A stretch of DNA of 64,000 nucleotides from Cristatella mucedo (taxonomy: Eukaryota; Bryozoa; Phylactolaemata; Cristatellidae): NCBI GenBank assembly GCA_009760855.2, contig WPIO01000136.1:897001-961000 (forward strand), in the 5' to 3' direction. This document shows, one piece after another, positions 13,515-61,505 of the stretch. The position numbers were made by a program, and so were the translations under genes. The stretch's first letter is position 1, and every line of letters starts with the position of its first letter. The notes under the pieces were generated by a model, which saw nothing but the letters and a program-made list of their open reading frames with translations, was not told the DNA's origin and did no database searches.

Positions 13515-13990
13515 CTATGATAATAATGATACACTTGATAAAGCGCCCTCAGAGAACTCAATCTATTTCTAGGCGATTTACATTTGCTGCAAAGGAAACA
13601 CGATCGAATGGTGAGCAACAAATGTGGTGAGCGGTATCATGCTTGGTAAACAACAAGAATGACATGGTTAGGGGTGACAGGCACAGGGTCAGCATGCAAG
13701 TGTGGTTAGTGGCAGGATGAGCAGTGTCAGCACGCATAAGCACATACAGGACGAATCACAGGGACCCACTAAATGCTGTCATAAATCGGTGCGCTTTAAA
13801 TTTCTTTTTAAATGTCAAGTCAGGGAATGTCGTGACGGGGGTGAGTTCCAGGCTGTGGGAGCATACGAACGGGCAAAAGGCACTGTCTCCAAAGGATTTG
13901 AGGTTTGTACAAAATATAGCTTCCAGCTCGGACTCGAAGTCTATGGGAAACTAGAACCTGCATCACCCATTTTGCCTATGCCCTGACCGT
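13515..13990 (-). mobile_element. LINE 3' remnant (CR1/L2-like)
   Basis: Read on the - strand this is the degraded end of a reverse-transcriptase ORF followed by a 3' UTR. It ends at the shared terminus (GTTCTCTGAGGGCGCTTTAT) and an ATTATTATC tail at 13515-13580. The same 3' UTR words (CATGCTGACCCTGTGC and ACCCCTAACCATG) recur at 15840-15895 (-) and 32025-32060 (+), so this is one family. Confidence 0.7.
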
Positions 13991-15289
13991 ACCGAAGATA
14001 CTAGATCTAACCTGCGAAGCATCATCTCACACTGGGATGCCTTTTAATCTGAGCGGTGTGCAAGTCCTGCCCCAGTTCATATCAAAGTCCTCAGCCGTCG
14101 GCTTCGGCTGCCCAGGCCTAGACTCTCAAAAATAACCCCCCCCCCCCAGCCAAGCCTCGCCTGAGTATGAAGCATGCCTGCAAGGGTCGATACGGTAAAT
14201 TAAGCTGTTTAATAGTCACAAGCATGTACCTCATCAAGCTGCAAACATGTACTTGATGTACGAAAGTTCAACATTTTGTGACTCAAATCATATATGATGT
14301 AGAGATTGGTAATAATTTGTTTTAAATATGTTGCCTCCGGATTGCATTCGGGTTAGACGTGGTTTACCCAATCGTTTTCTATTCCTTTCTTTTTATGTGG
14401 AGATCGTCAAAACTATAAATCCTATTTCAAATCAGTTTGTCTTTTGAAGGTATCCTGAACAATTATGCGATTGCTGGGCCTATTTTGTCATTATTTTCTT
14501 GACATTTCCTCTTGGTCCTACAGCACCTCGATGAAGGCAGTGGCTATTACATTGCCTATATTTGAGTGGAGGATGCAACCTCAAGCACCGAAAATGCAGC
14601 TGGCCAGTAGCGGCCCCCCACTCTTGCTATGGCTTGGTCTTCAGTTTCACTCATGGGGGCCAGCCAGCCATGCCAGTGGCTATACTCGTGACGTGCAAGG
14701 CTGAGGACAGTGTGCAGTACTGCTGCTGCTTCTGGCAACGACTATGAACCAGTCGAAGCTGTCACAAGATGTAGAATTGGAGTGAAGCTACCTCTTGTAC
14801 TCGGTTTGTTATTGACCAGGAGGATAGTAGGTACTCTATCCTGTTGGTGTCACCAGTCCACTTGATCGTTGGATCCACTTGAGCTCTGGACTTAATTATT
14901 TGGCTGTGTTCACGAAAAAATTAAGTGCATGAAGAACGATTGTACTAAAGGGGTATGCCTCCGGTAGCTGGTACCACAGAATGGCCTCGTTGCTAACTGG
15001 TCCCTCAAGCCCACCTTGTAATTTACTAGAACATGTGCTCTAAACCTGCACTAATCACGATAAAACTTGGCACCTGCAATTATTTTTCCTCGTTGTGCGA
15101 TAAGCTCAGTTACAAAACCGCCTGCTATATGACATTAGCTCATGTAGCCCAGTGCATATGACGACGAGCCGCCTTAGGCGGCTGCTGCGATCTTCCGGCC
15201 TGAGATGGCAGGAATGATGATGATCAGCCATTTAGAGCCATTGAGCTCTCAGTGCAATGAATGATGCACGAAAAGCACACAAGAAACAG
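13991..15289. other. No supportable gene
   Basis: Open frames are short and conflict between strands. A C-run lies at about 14139-14149. I see no exon or RNA gene. Confidence 0.4.
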
Positions 15290-15895
15290 ACGTTCACAGG
15301 GGCGAAGGAAATTTGACCAAAAGAAATGTCTTTAGTTGAAACTTAAAAGATGCAAAGCCATTGCAGGTAATGACCGTGGCCAGAAGCAATATCCAGGTCT
15401 TTGGTTCATACGAGCTGATGGCTCGATCGCCAGCAGATAATAGTTTAGTGCACAGTACAGTAAGAAGACTGGATGCTGAGGAGCAGGTAGTGTGAGAGCA
15501 CACTAGAAGAGCCACGAGGTTGGATTGGTAGGCCGGTAGAATGGAGTGATGTATTAAGCTAAATCGAGGCTCTTGAATCGATTCGTCGATTAATAATGAG
15601 CCAGTAAAGCTCAGACAGAAGTGGTGTGATGTGGTAATAACAATGTTACATTTGTTTAGCACCATTAGAATACTTAAAATCTTTTTTTAGGCACTTTAAA
15701 TATCATATAAACAACAATAACAATAATGTACTTGATAAAGCGCCCTCAGAGAACTTAATCTCTTCCTAGGTGCTTTACATTTGCTGCAAAGGGAAATGCA
15801 ATTAAATGGTAAGTAAAATCATGCTTGAAAAACAAGCAAAATGAATAACATGGTTAGGGGTGACATGCACAGGGTCAGCATGCAAATGTGGTTAT
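15290..15895 (-). mobile_element. Nested LINE 3' remnants
   Basis: The - strand at 15294-15665 is an open 123-codon remnant of the C-terminal part of a CR1/L2-like reverse transcriptase, ending FKFQLKTFLLVKF, typical of the end of these ORFs. Two further 3' termini on the same strand follow, at about 15645-15695 and 15718-15800. The second has adjoining 3' UTR sequence to about 15895. Several insertions of one family have therefore piled up here. Confidence 0.65.
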
Positions 15896-17756
15896 CATAG
15901 CCTGCTTCTCATATCGTACCGCTATTTATTTATTCATGGCAGGCTAGCCCGGCCACATCAGCCTTTGATGCCTAGCTTCCTGCAAGTCCCTGCGATGCTT
16001 CGTCCTGTGATGCAGCATATTAAGACTGTGTCTACTTGTAAGATCGACATACTTGCAAGACCAAAGGCTAGCGAAACGGAAACCATGTCACAAGAATTGA
16101 ACCCTATAGCTAAGGGTGGTCTGCATTGTACCTAAGCACTCGTGCATGTACGCCTTATGCTTGCAGAGCACTACTGTTGCATGGGCAAGCACAGTTGAAA
16201 AGGTAAACATTTTACCTGTCCTTCTGTACTTCTGTAAATTGCCCGAGTAGCTTGCTGATAACATTAGGCGGCGCACAATATTAGAAAAGCAATTGTACTC
16301 GATTGCCTGGCTAGAGGTGGTTGAGGCTGTTTCATTCGGTCCAGTATTTCCAAGTCCCCGGAGCAATGGCTCCAGTAAGTCGCCTGGGCATATGTGATTA
16401 TTAGTGACGCCCTTGACACTTTCGTCTAAAGTTGGAGTGAGCTAAAGGTGAATGTATGCGGATCTAGATTGCTAGATTAATTTCAGTTCGCTGCGTGTGG
16501 CGTAATGAGTAACTGTATTCGCCGATGAGTCAACGGTGCTTCTCACATAAACAGGTTGATAGTCGTAGTCACGTGACTATTCACCACCTGGATGCCTTCC
16601 AGCAGAACCCTATTTCTGACCCATTTTGTCACCGACGATGCCTTTCTCGAAATCGAGCAAGTCACATAAATCGAGCGAACACTGTCGAGCCACTCTCCAA
16701 AGTAGCTGGCCACTTCGGTATGCTGCTGACTGTATCAGCTCCCGTATCTGGGCTCGTGGATAGTTAGCAAGTAGATCCGGCTGGACTCAGCGAGGTAGCA
16801 GCTCCATAGCCTCATAGATTTTGGCAAGCTGGCCAGCATGTATTCACTGACCAGCTGCTTTGACAGCTTCATGCTGGTTTGAGCGAGGCTTTGCGCCACA
16901 GCCCTGCCCTCTGCCGTATCGGCTGGCTCCTGCATCTGGGTCGAGCGACTTTTCGTGCGTAGAAGTACAGAGGTGTGCGAACATTGGACTCTTTTGCCAG
17001 GACCAGAGAGCTTAAGCTGGACTCCGAAGTCGTGGTAGCAGCGGTTCTGTTTCTTTTCATTTGTCCCTTCTCTCTTGGCTCATAGTGGAATCAAGCCGAG
17101 CAGGGTTCTAATCGTGACATGTGGTCACGTGCTCGGCCAGCACTCGAGGCTCTGAGACAGCAGCTGCATGCATATGCAGCCTCGGTTGCTGCTGCACCTC
17201 CGTTTGATGCACACTGTGCAATGCATGCTAGGAAGATTATAAAAAAGACCCCTGAGGGCTTTGGCTGGCTGGAAGCTTGCATGGCATCTACTCAGCATGA
17301 TACACTCAGTTGAGCTGCGCATTATTGTGTAAAGCAGTTCGCTGGGCGATGACCCAGAGTCAGCTTGCTGTCTTGCGATGCATATGATATACCTGCACTG
17401 ATTGAGCAAGCTAGCTCCTGCTGGATACACAATGCAGCACTGCTCGGCTCGTGGGTGTACCTGCAGCTCAGCATGTAACATGCCTGTCCGTTCATCCGTC
17501 CGTCCCGTTTTTCTCCAGCCCCAACCCTAGTGCTTTCGTTCAGCATTCAGACTGCAAGTAGACCTGTAGCCACACCTTTGGTGGGCTAGCGCCTCTTATC
17601 GGAGGCTTGCTTGATGCTGCCACGCTTTTGCCTTCGGCAGCGTTTAATCCTCTCATCTGTCTGACGGCTATGCCAAATCTTGTGCAGGAAACGTCGTGCC
17701 TCGCAGGACTGCTTAGCCATGTTAATTGAACTGTGCTGTTAACGCATTTCTTCCAG
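15896..17756. other. 5' flank or intron of prominin
   Basis: The prominin N-terminus (signal peptide and about 100 extracellular residues before TM1) should be encoded upstream of 17757, but I cannot identify it. One candidate is 16253-16369: it is preceded by AG and a loose pyrimidine tract, is open for 39 codons (LADNIRRRTILEKQ...) and is followed by GTAAGT. It ends in phase 1, which does not join directly to the phase-0 exon at 17757, so at least one more exon would be needed. Confidence 0.35.
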
Positions 17757-54109
<36,353 letters not shown>

Positions 54110-54299
54110 ACTGCTGCCAAAACTGCCGTGAGCCTCGCCAGCTAGTGCGTGAGTGATCGAGCGAGCGCTCGCCGGTTTGCTGGTGCCGCCACGCTTAGAG
54201 GGAGAGGCTGGAGCACTTGCTGCACTCCGCTGAAGCGCTTGAAGCGCTTATGCATAACCTACCCTGACTCAGTTTAACTCAAGTCAGCTCTAGCCGTGG

Positions 54300-54800
54300 T
54301 TCTAGTCAACCTCAAATCCTTCCGATACCATGCCTTTGGTTTGTTTGTAACTTGAAAACTAGCAAGTGAGTTCCAGTCAAGTTTTCGAAAGAATCAGGCC
54401 ACAGAGTCAGCATTGCTTCGGGTGTATGATGGCCTTCTTAGGAATACAGAGTTAGGTTAAAGCCTCTCTTCTTCTTTTGCTTTATGTTTCGGCAGTGCTT
54501 GGTACTATTGATCACCAAGTCCATCTAGAGCGCCTCTCATTTCACCTGGGCATCACCAGCACTGCACTGCAATGGTTTGGGTCGTATCTCAGCGATAGGC
54601 TCTAAGCAGTGATGTCAACTGGCAGCAGCAATCATCATCCGAGGAGCCTCTCAAGTACAGGGTACACCAAAGCTTTGTGCTTGGTCCACTTCTTTTCACA
54701 ATTTATGCCCTTCCTCTTGCCGACGTAATGGACAACGACAATCTAGGCTTTCACTGTAGGCTTAGGTTTTCAATTTCTGAGAAACACTAGGGTTGCCCTC
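54300..54800 (+). mobile_element. Degraded LINE, RT palm remnant
   Basis: + strand words GCCACAGAGTCAGCATTGCT, GGTACTATTGATCACCAAGT (encoding GTIDHQV) and GTGCTTGGTCCACTTCTTTT (encoding VLGPLLF) in order. This matches the intact order at 56700-57000. Confidence 0.75.
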
Positions 54801-55565
54801 ACTAGTAGGTTAATTGTTGTCATTCAATCGGAGAAAATTTGCTGCCATCCAAATGCAAATGTCAGCAATTCATCCTGCAATGGAGTTGGGAGAGTTCGAC
54901 GTGCTGGACGGCAAGGAGCCATCAAAGCATAGGTACAGCTGCGTGTCAGTTGCATAGAAGTGATAGCCTAGATTGTGCCTTTGATGGTATAGGCAACAGG
55001 AAGATATGAATTTCGAAAAGAAGTTGACCAAGCACAGAGCCCTGGGTTACCCCTGATTCTTTAGAGATTCCTCGTGAATTGTGGCTCATCGATGTATCGA
55101 TGCTGTGGAGTCTCCCTCTGAGATCTGAGACCTAAACCATTGCAGTACAGTGCCAGCGTTTCTGAGGGGGCGAGCTGACAGGCATACATAAAAATTTAGG
55201 TTATCAATAGTACTAAAAGATGCTCCAAGATCCTGCAGAGCTTGCAAAAAGACTCGACCTAAGTCAGCATTCCTAAGAATGTTGTTATACACTCACAGCA
55301 GTGCCGACTCAGTGAAGTGATTAGTTATAAAACCTTTTGAATGGACTTACTGGGTTTGAAATAAGCTTTAACTTTTAACTGGAGCTTTAACTGGTCAAAA
55401 GCTGGTTGTTACAGTGTCCTGGACAGGAACGGCAGTAGGGAAGCTATGCCGAAGTTGCTTAAGTTCTCCTGTTTCATTGTTAACTTCTTAATGATGGGGC
55501 TAATACCAGCCTTTTTGAAGGATGCAGGGTCTGGTGCTACAGATATATTCAATATGGTATGTATG
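54801..55565 (-). mobile_element. Degraded LINE, RT, minus strand
   Basis: On the - strand: ISPIIKKLTMKQENLSNFGI followed by ASLLPFLSRTL (55410-55520), then NNILRNADLGRVFLQALQDL (55230-55290), then debris. These are RT fingers and palm motifs (P..KK..D....NFRPVSLLPFLSK, YN.LL.N.DLG...LLVLLD). Confidence 0.75.
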
Positions 55566-55858
55566 TATCTCCAACAGTAACTCCACAAAGTCATAAAGAC
55601 CATGTGCGTGTTACGCAGGAGAGTTTTGTATAGCGCACTCACAACCTAAGCGGCTTTCGGTACGCATTCGGTAGCCAACAGGCTTCGTCTCACGCAACAA
55701 AGAGAAAGTGGGAAGCATAGCAGAGTTAGGAGAGCAGTTGAGGTAGTGAGTAGCATAGAAGTAGCAGTTCAGGACCGCTGAAAAAGATGTGCCATAGTCG
55801 GCAGTTGGAGAGTAGATGTCGTTGCATAAGAATTGTGGAAGCAAGTTCCACAGTCTGG
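55566..55858 (-). mobile_element. 5'-truncated LINE 3' end, minus strand
   Basis: Begins at the family 3' end (reverse complement of GTGGAGTTAC...GGAGATAC) and covers the last 77 codons or so of the ORF (LPQFLCNDIYSPTADYGTSF on the - strand). It is cut abruptly at about 55858, where other sequence starts. It is inserted within the older - strand remnant. Confidence 0.82.
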
Positions 55859-56380
55859 TAGTTATGCAGGGTAATTATGAGTGTGTGCCTCTTAGCAGGA
55901 GAAAACCAGGTATAGAGCCTCTTTTTAAATGCTGTCAAGTCAGGGGATGTAGCCTCTAGAGGGCCAGCAGTCTTCTTAGACTGAGATTAACTTCGAGGTG
56001 AGGCCCTTATTGGCAGACCGGAAGGTGAGCATTGGCGTCTTGCTAGGAGCTGGGGGTTAGGCGGTCAGTGGGGACGTAGCGTTCGAGGATTGACTCTTTG
56101 ATATTATCTCTAGGCGACGAAGGCGCTAGAGCAGCAATCTGTTAGATTGCTCCATGGATCACTAGGCAAGTGCTGATCTAGCAGTGGTTAATGAGCCGGT
56201 TGACGATCGGTATCTGCATTTTTGGATTGTGCACCTGTGATTCCACCTTGTTGTTGTAGAAGATAGATACGATCTTAGGTTAGGCCTTCGGTTCGTATGC
56301 ATCTCAAGTCTGAAACTCACTTCCTGAACCTGTCACCACCTGCAATGAGTTACCGTCATTGTAGTGTCACCTAATGACAC
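55859..56380. other. Repeat-derived debris
   Basis: LINE-like 3' words in - orientation (TTTTTAAATGCTGTCAAGTC, GGGATGTAG) appear near 55922-55950. The rest is unassigned; no gene. Confidence 0.45.
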
Positions 56381-57310
56381 ATGTCTCAAGAAAGACTACT
56401 AAGTTCTCTACAACCTATTTCCACTCTGCTACCTCTACGATGCATAGATATGCTGCTGCCATGCATAACTAGCATAATAAATATGCCCTTAGCTTCAGGT
56501 CATGTCCCAGCAACTTTCATAGAAGCTGTAGTCAGGCCACTAATTAAGAAAGCAACACTCGACCAAGAGAGCTCGAGCAACTTCCGTCCAGTCTCCCTTC
56601 TACCGTTCCTATCAAAGACACCGGAACTAATTTCGGTAGGCCAGCTGATCTCATATATTGAAGCTTCAAACCTAGCAAGTTTCAGTCTGATTTTAGAGCT
56701 AATCACCATAGAGTCAGCATTGCTTAGGGTTTACAATGACCTTCTCAGCAATGCACCCTTAGGTACAATCACTCTGCTTGTTTTGCTTGATCTTTTGTTA
56801 GCATTTCGCACTATTGATCACAAAGTCCTTCTCGATCGCGTCTTGTCTCGCCTAGCATCGCTGGCAAACACTACCATGGTTCGGGTCCTATCTCAGTGGA
56901 GGACTCCAGAGCATTGATCGGAATGGATAAAGATCATCCAAGTAACCACTTCAGTAGGTGTACCTCAAGCCTATGTGCTTGGTCCGCTTCTTTTCCCAGT
57001 GTATCCTCTCCCACTTGCCGATGTTCTCGCCGAGCTCAATCTATGCAGATGACACTCAGTTGTACCATTGCTTTGATCCCTCTCAATCCTCTAGCACGTC
57101 AAATTCTCTCAACTCCCTTGCTGCATGTATTGCTGACATTCTAATGTGGAAGGCAGCAAAATTTCTCAAATTGAATGAAATAGCTAACCTACTAGTTAGG
57201 GCAAACCTAGTGTTTCTCAGAAATTGGAAACCTAACCCTAAAGTGAAAGCCGAGATTGTCCTTGTCCATTACTTCGGCAAAAGGAAGAGCATAAATTGTG
57301 AAAAGAAGTG
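56381..57310 (+). mobile_element. LINE reverse transcriptase fragment
   Basis: + strand: PATFIEAVVRPLIKKATLDQ, SSSNFRPVSLLPFLSK, ESALLRVYNDLLSNAPLG and IDHKVLLDRVLSRL (all before 56917). After frameshifts: SIYADDTQLYHCFDP (57033-57080), with the catalytic YADD intact, then KAAKFLKLNE. This is the best-preserved RT core in the window and fits the CR1/L2 group. The palm LDLSAAFDTIDH motif is altered (LDLLLAFRTIDH, first catalytic Asp replaced by Arg). Confidence 0.88.
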
Positions 57311-58137
57311 GACAGAACTGGTGTACCCTGTACTTTAGAGCTCCTCTAAACAGTGAGCCACATCGGATTGGCTCACAGTTCCTAGCTAGTCCTTCCTCCT
57401 CATTAGTCCTTCCCTGGTAACGGGCAGTAGCCGACACAACCATTGACGAGCATTCGATGGCATTCGCTAGTGTCCTGCCTCTGACGACCGTTTGGGGCTG
57501 CAGTTGTGTTCTGTCCACACCGGATGTGCCAGGTTTGCGCAGTTCATCTGCCCAGAGGCCGCGAGCATGGCACCATTCCTTGCTGGATAAGGCTCTGCGA
57601 AAGGTGGTGGCGCAAAGCAAGCAAATAAGGCGAGGAGCTGCCGAAGGCAAGATTTCTCGGACTGTTGCTGTCACCGTCGCACTGATGCTCATTTCCTTGT
57701 CACGTTGCAGAAATTCTGAGCAGGGTGTGGTAGCAGTGCTTTGCCTCATCATGGGGCTTCCGCTTTCTCCACTGGATGAGCGCGCTACTATCGGTCAACC
57801 AACGGACCGACAGCTGCCTGCTGCCACAGCATGGGCTATAATCCTACAGCAGAAGCAAGCGATCGCGCGCAGGTTGGCAAGAGATTGTGTGGAGGCGCTA
57901 GCGAAGGCCTGCAGCACTGCCAGCAATCCGTCCGCCAACTCTTGCTGACGCCATTGTCGCTGCTCGATGCCGAAAGCCTCTTTGGGTCTCAAGGTGAATG
58001 AGTGATGGCAATGGTGCCGTCCGGATTCAGCTGGCAGATGCGGCCGGGACGCGTGCTGTATATCAGTCTGATTGTTAAGTTTACTCAAGCATTGTTAGCC
58101 AAAAATCGGTTTCTTTTGAGCAGACGACTGCTGTTGA
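57311..58137. other. Unassigned, open on both strands
   Basis: A 163-codon frame is open on the + strand (57457-57948; ends CSTASNPSANSC), and long frames also exist on the - strand (57207-57752, 57795-58088). None has a domain I recognise. Because both strands are open, I do not choose. It could include an upstream exon of the possible gene ending at 58578. Confidence 0.3.
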
Positions 58138-58578
58138 CAGTCGTTGATTGAATCCGAAGCAGCCAACCGGTTGCATATGATGCAAACTATTAAACATCTG
58201 GTCATCTGCAGTTGTTCAACTGTTTTAGGAAACCGATTGATACGCACGAGCTGTGCCTTGTGTCTGCGCAACTCTCAATGTGTCCAAGCTAGTAGCCATC
58301 ATTTGCCATCACATGTTCTATACGTAAACATTCTACAAACTACCCAAGAAACTTATCTGCACTTCAGCGCACGCAATGGCTCCTTTGCAGTGGATTTCCC
58401 AGGGGCAGCATACCATGTGCACGTGCTAGTAGAATCTGAAGTTCTATGCTCCAGAATCGTCAGCAGGCCGCCAGACACAGCGTACATCGGCTACAGCAAC
58501 TTGGACTGTCTGATGCCCTTGCAGATTAGCAATGCAGACACATCGCAGAAGTTATTTTTCACCTGGAGCTGCATATGA
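58138..58578 (+). CDS. Possible terminal exon of an unrecognised gene
   Basis: Open for 146 codons after an AG at 58139-58140 (a TGA precedes it), ending in TGA at 58576-58578. The sequence is not low-complexity and is not repeated in the window. It has paired Cys (TSCALCLRNSQC), alternating hydrophobic stretches suggesting beta strands (LHFSARNGSFAVDFPG; YHVHVLVESEVLC) and ends LFFTWSCI. This looks like an extracellular domain, but I cannot name the family. An AATAAA follows at 58732-58737. The start, if it is an exon, is uncertain. Confidence 0.45.
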   Translation, partial: QSLIESEAANRLHMMQTIKHLVICSCSTVLGNRLIRTSCALCLRNSQCVQASSHHLPSHVLYVNILQTTQETYLHFSARNGSFAVDFPGAAYHVHVLVESEVLCSRIVSRPPDTAYIGYSNLDCLMPLQISNADTSQKLFFTWSCI

Positions 58579-58731
58579 CGTCCTTAGCTTCCGTAAGTAG
58601 CACTAACGTTTGAGCCATGATATTGACTTATATTAAACCAATAATTACCTTGAGCAGCCGGCTGCAAAAGTGAATCGAGATCAGAGCTCAGATCTAGCAG
58701 TGCTAGGTGGTCGTTGTAAGAACTCCAATAC

Positions 58732-58737
58732 AATAAA
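58732..58737 (+). promoter_or_regulatory. Candidate polyadenylation signal
   Basis: AATAAA 154 bases after the stop of the 58138-58578 frame, followed by GT-rich sequence (GGTGGTTAG). A LINE in the opposite orientation starts about 30 bases later. Confidence 0.45.
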
Positions 58738-58764
58738 GGTGGTTAGAAAGGCAAGATAATGTAA

Positions 58765-59720
58765 TGTAATGTATCTCCGTCAGTAACTCCACAAAGTCAT
58801 AAAGACCATGTGGCTGTTACGCAGGAGAGTTTTGTATAGCACACTCACAGCCTAAGCGGCTCTCGGTACGCATTCGGTAGTCAACAGACTTCGTCTCACG
58901 CAACAAAGAGAAAGTGGGAAGCATAGCAGAGTCAGGAAAGCAGTTGAGGGAGTGAGTAGCATGGAAGTAGCAGCTCAGGACCGTTGAAAAGGATGAGCCA
59001 TAGTCGGCAGCAGGAGAGTAGTTGTCGTTGCATAAGAATTGTGGAAGCGAGTTCCACAGTCTAGGACCTGCAGAGCTAAAGCTTCTGTCGCCAACGGTCT
59101 TTAAGCACAGGAGTGGAACAGCTAACTTATTGTCCACACAGGACCTGAGGGCACGAACAGGCTGAACCTGATGCAGCAATTGAGCTAGGTATGAAGGTAC
59201 CAAGCCGTATCGGGCCTTGTGGGTCAGCATAAGAACTTTGCTCTGTATTCGTTGCTCAACCGGCATCTATCCTAGCTCTTTTAGCAAAGGAGACACGTGG
59301 TCAAATCTCGGGAACTTGAAGACTAGCCTTGCAGCCATATTCATAGTAAGCTGCACTGGCCTAATAGCTTTCTTTGGTAGCCCAGCCAAAAGGGAATTAC
59401 AACAATCAAGCCGAGACAGAACTAAGGAGTTAGTTAAATTGTTTACAAGCAACTGTGGGAGACGGCTCCTGATCTTGGACAGGGATCGGACGTGATGGCT
59501 AGCTGTAGAAGCAGTCTTCTGAATGAAGCTTTTAAAATTGAGGAAGCTGTCGAAAACGACACCTAAATTTCGAGCACGGGGTGATGGTCCCACAATAGCA
59601 TCACCTATTAAAAGAGCAAAGCCTTTTAATCCAGCCACACGCTTAGGGTGTCCTATGAGCAGGAGTTCGAGATGATTCCGAAGCATCTTCAAAACACTTA
59701 GCTATAAGCTGCAATATGTC
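58765..59720 (-). mobile_element. 5'-truncated LINE, RT C-terminal third
   Basis: The longest copy of the recent family. On the - strand it encodes NLGVVFDSFLNFKSFIQKTA, HVRSLSKIRSRLPQLL, LSRLDCCNSLLAGLPKKAIR, NMAARLVFKFPRFDHVSPLL, then after one in-frame stop (TAG near 59268) PVEQRIQSKV to the GPRLWNSLPQF block. The 3' tail is (ACATT)n, seen as AATGTAATGTA at 58757-58770. Confidence 0.9.
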
Positions 59721-59991
59721 AAGAAGCAGCTGTTTAAAAGCGTGAATAGCTGCGTTGGGTAGTTACTCAGCTGCAGTCAAGTGTCGAGACTGCCTAGATT
59801 GTGCCATTTGCAGGGTTGATTCTATTCCTGCGTTCGTGAAGTATAGGTGACCGGCCTTGCAATGATGGCGAATTTTGTGCAGGTATCCGATTAAATGGTC
59901 CAGCAACTCTTTTCGTGAATCGTTGCAGCACTTATTGGACAACGTTGAGGCTACACTTAAATCAAGTGTTTCTAGTCGAGCACTATTACGC
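59721..59991. other. Unassigned short interval between LINEs
   Basis: A 78-codon frame on the - strand has no known domain. Probably more retrotransposon or flanking sequence. Confidence 0.35.
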
Positions 59992-60268
59992 AACGACAAC
60001 TACTCTCCAACTGCCGACTATGGCACATCTTTTTCAGCGGTCCTGAGCTGCTACTTCTATGCTACTCACTACCTCAACTGCTCTCCTGACTCTGCTATGT
60101 ATGCTTCCCACTTTCTCTTTGTTGCGTGAGACGAAGTCTGTTGGCTACCGAATGCGTACCGAGAGCCGCTTAGGCTGTGAGTGTGCTATACAAAACTCTC
60201 ATGCGTAACACCCACGTGGTCTTTATGACTTTGTGGAGTTACTGACGGAGATACATTACATTACATTA
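59992..60268 (+). mobile_element. 5'-truncated LINE 3' end
   Basis: Starts at CGCAACGACAACTACTCTCC and runs to GGAGATACATTACATTACAT. It is almost identical to 47449-47716, including the GCTATGTATGC variant. Only about 270 bp were inserted. Confidence 0.88.
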
Positions 60269-60886
60269 TTTTAAGTCCGCCTTTTGCTGATACCTTGCAC
60301 GGCTTTTTCCTGTAGCCTGATACCTTTTCACTAGCTTTTCAGGTCCTAGACTGTGAAACTCACTTCCACAATTCTTACGCAACGACAACTACTCTCCTGC
60401 TGCCGACTATGGCTCATCCTTTTCAGTGGTCCTGAGCTGCTATTTCCATGCTACTCACTACCTCAACTGCTCTCCTGACTCTACTATTGTAGCGCCCTGC
60501 TGGCCTTGGCTGAATTTTAGCGCGAACGAGAGCTGTTCGGCGGCGGGCTAGAGCCCTTTTGTCCTGGAGCAGTGAGCCAGAGAGGAGCGTCAGTGCGGTT
60601 AGAGAGGAAGCGCTTAAAAGTAAGCCAGGAAGTTCTGAGACGAGCGGCGACGATTCGGCCTTTAGAATTGGTCCGATACCCGCGGAAGCTGCTCATAGAT
60701 GTTGGCTGGCCTGTCAACCCCCACCTTCCCTCGCTCCAAGAAAGAATCATCTGGAAGCCATTCGCCATTCAAGCTGGACAGAGGTGCCCTTCCAGTGGCC
60801 TGGGGACGGTATTAATTCCTTTCCGTAATGGGCCAAGGTGTCCGGGCCCAATACCACTAAGCTCTTGCCCCATTGTTTCAGCTAGG

Positions 60887-60894
60887 TATTTAAG
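60887..60894 (+). promoter_or_regulatory. TATA-like box in the solo LTR
   Basis: TATTTAAG about 400 bases into the LTR, a plausible U3 promoter position. Confidence 0.45.
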
Positions 60895-61200
60895 AGTCGA
60901 GCGACGCTCGCTCTTGGTCTTACGGTCTTTGTCTTTGGTCCGGCTTCGACGCCGTCGCACTCGTTTCTCTGAAAGCGAGGGAGGAGGGCGGGCTGTCCGC
61001 CGGCGATTGACGGAACAGGACGAGACAGCACTAGGAGGATTCGGTGGAACTCCACCGAACACGGTCGTATCGCGCCCGAGCTGGCATTTTGTGTGTTCTT
61101 TCGTGTTTTGTGTGTGCGCGCTAGCACGTGGTCTCGGCATAGGGGTTTGCCGGTGCGAGCTAGGCGTAGTTGGCGTGTGTGGAGCCCTAGTTCCCCAGTT

Positions 61201-61505
61201 AGGGTTTAGGCTCCGGTTCGCGCTTCAGTGTGGAGAAGTGTTTCCTCCGCAGGAGTGCTTGAGTTGGCGTGTGTGGAGTATTCCTGTCGCACTGGTGGAA
61301 ACCGAGTTCTAGTTCTCCGGGTAGGGTTTAGGCTCCGGTTCGCGCTTCAGTGTGGAGAAGTATTCCCTCCGCAAGAGTGTTTAAGTTGGCGTGTTTGGGA
61401 TATTCCCTCGTCACAGGTGAGAACGGATTCCTAGTTCTCCGGTTAGGGTTTAGGGTCCGGGTCGCGCTCAGTGTGGAGAAGTATTCCCTCCGCAAGAGTG
61501 TTGGT
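61201..61505 (+). repeat. 122-bp tandem repeat inside the LTR
   Basis: Units begin with AGGGTTTAGG at 61201, 61323 and 61445. Each contains CGCGCTTCAGTGTGGAGAAG (the third is slightly altered) and a CCTCCGCA(A/G)GAGTG segment. Two full units plus a partial third, and a shorter related piece (61167-61200) upstream. Confidence 0.93.

Noticed and set aside
60572-61312. 246-codon open frame
   Set aside because: It lies inside the solo LTR and crosses its 122-bp repeats. It has no domain and is open by chance in a GC-rich segment.
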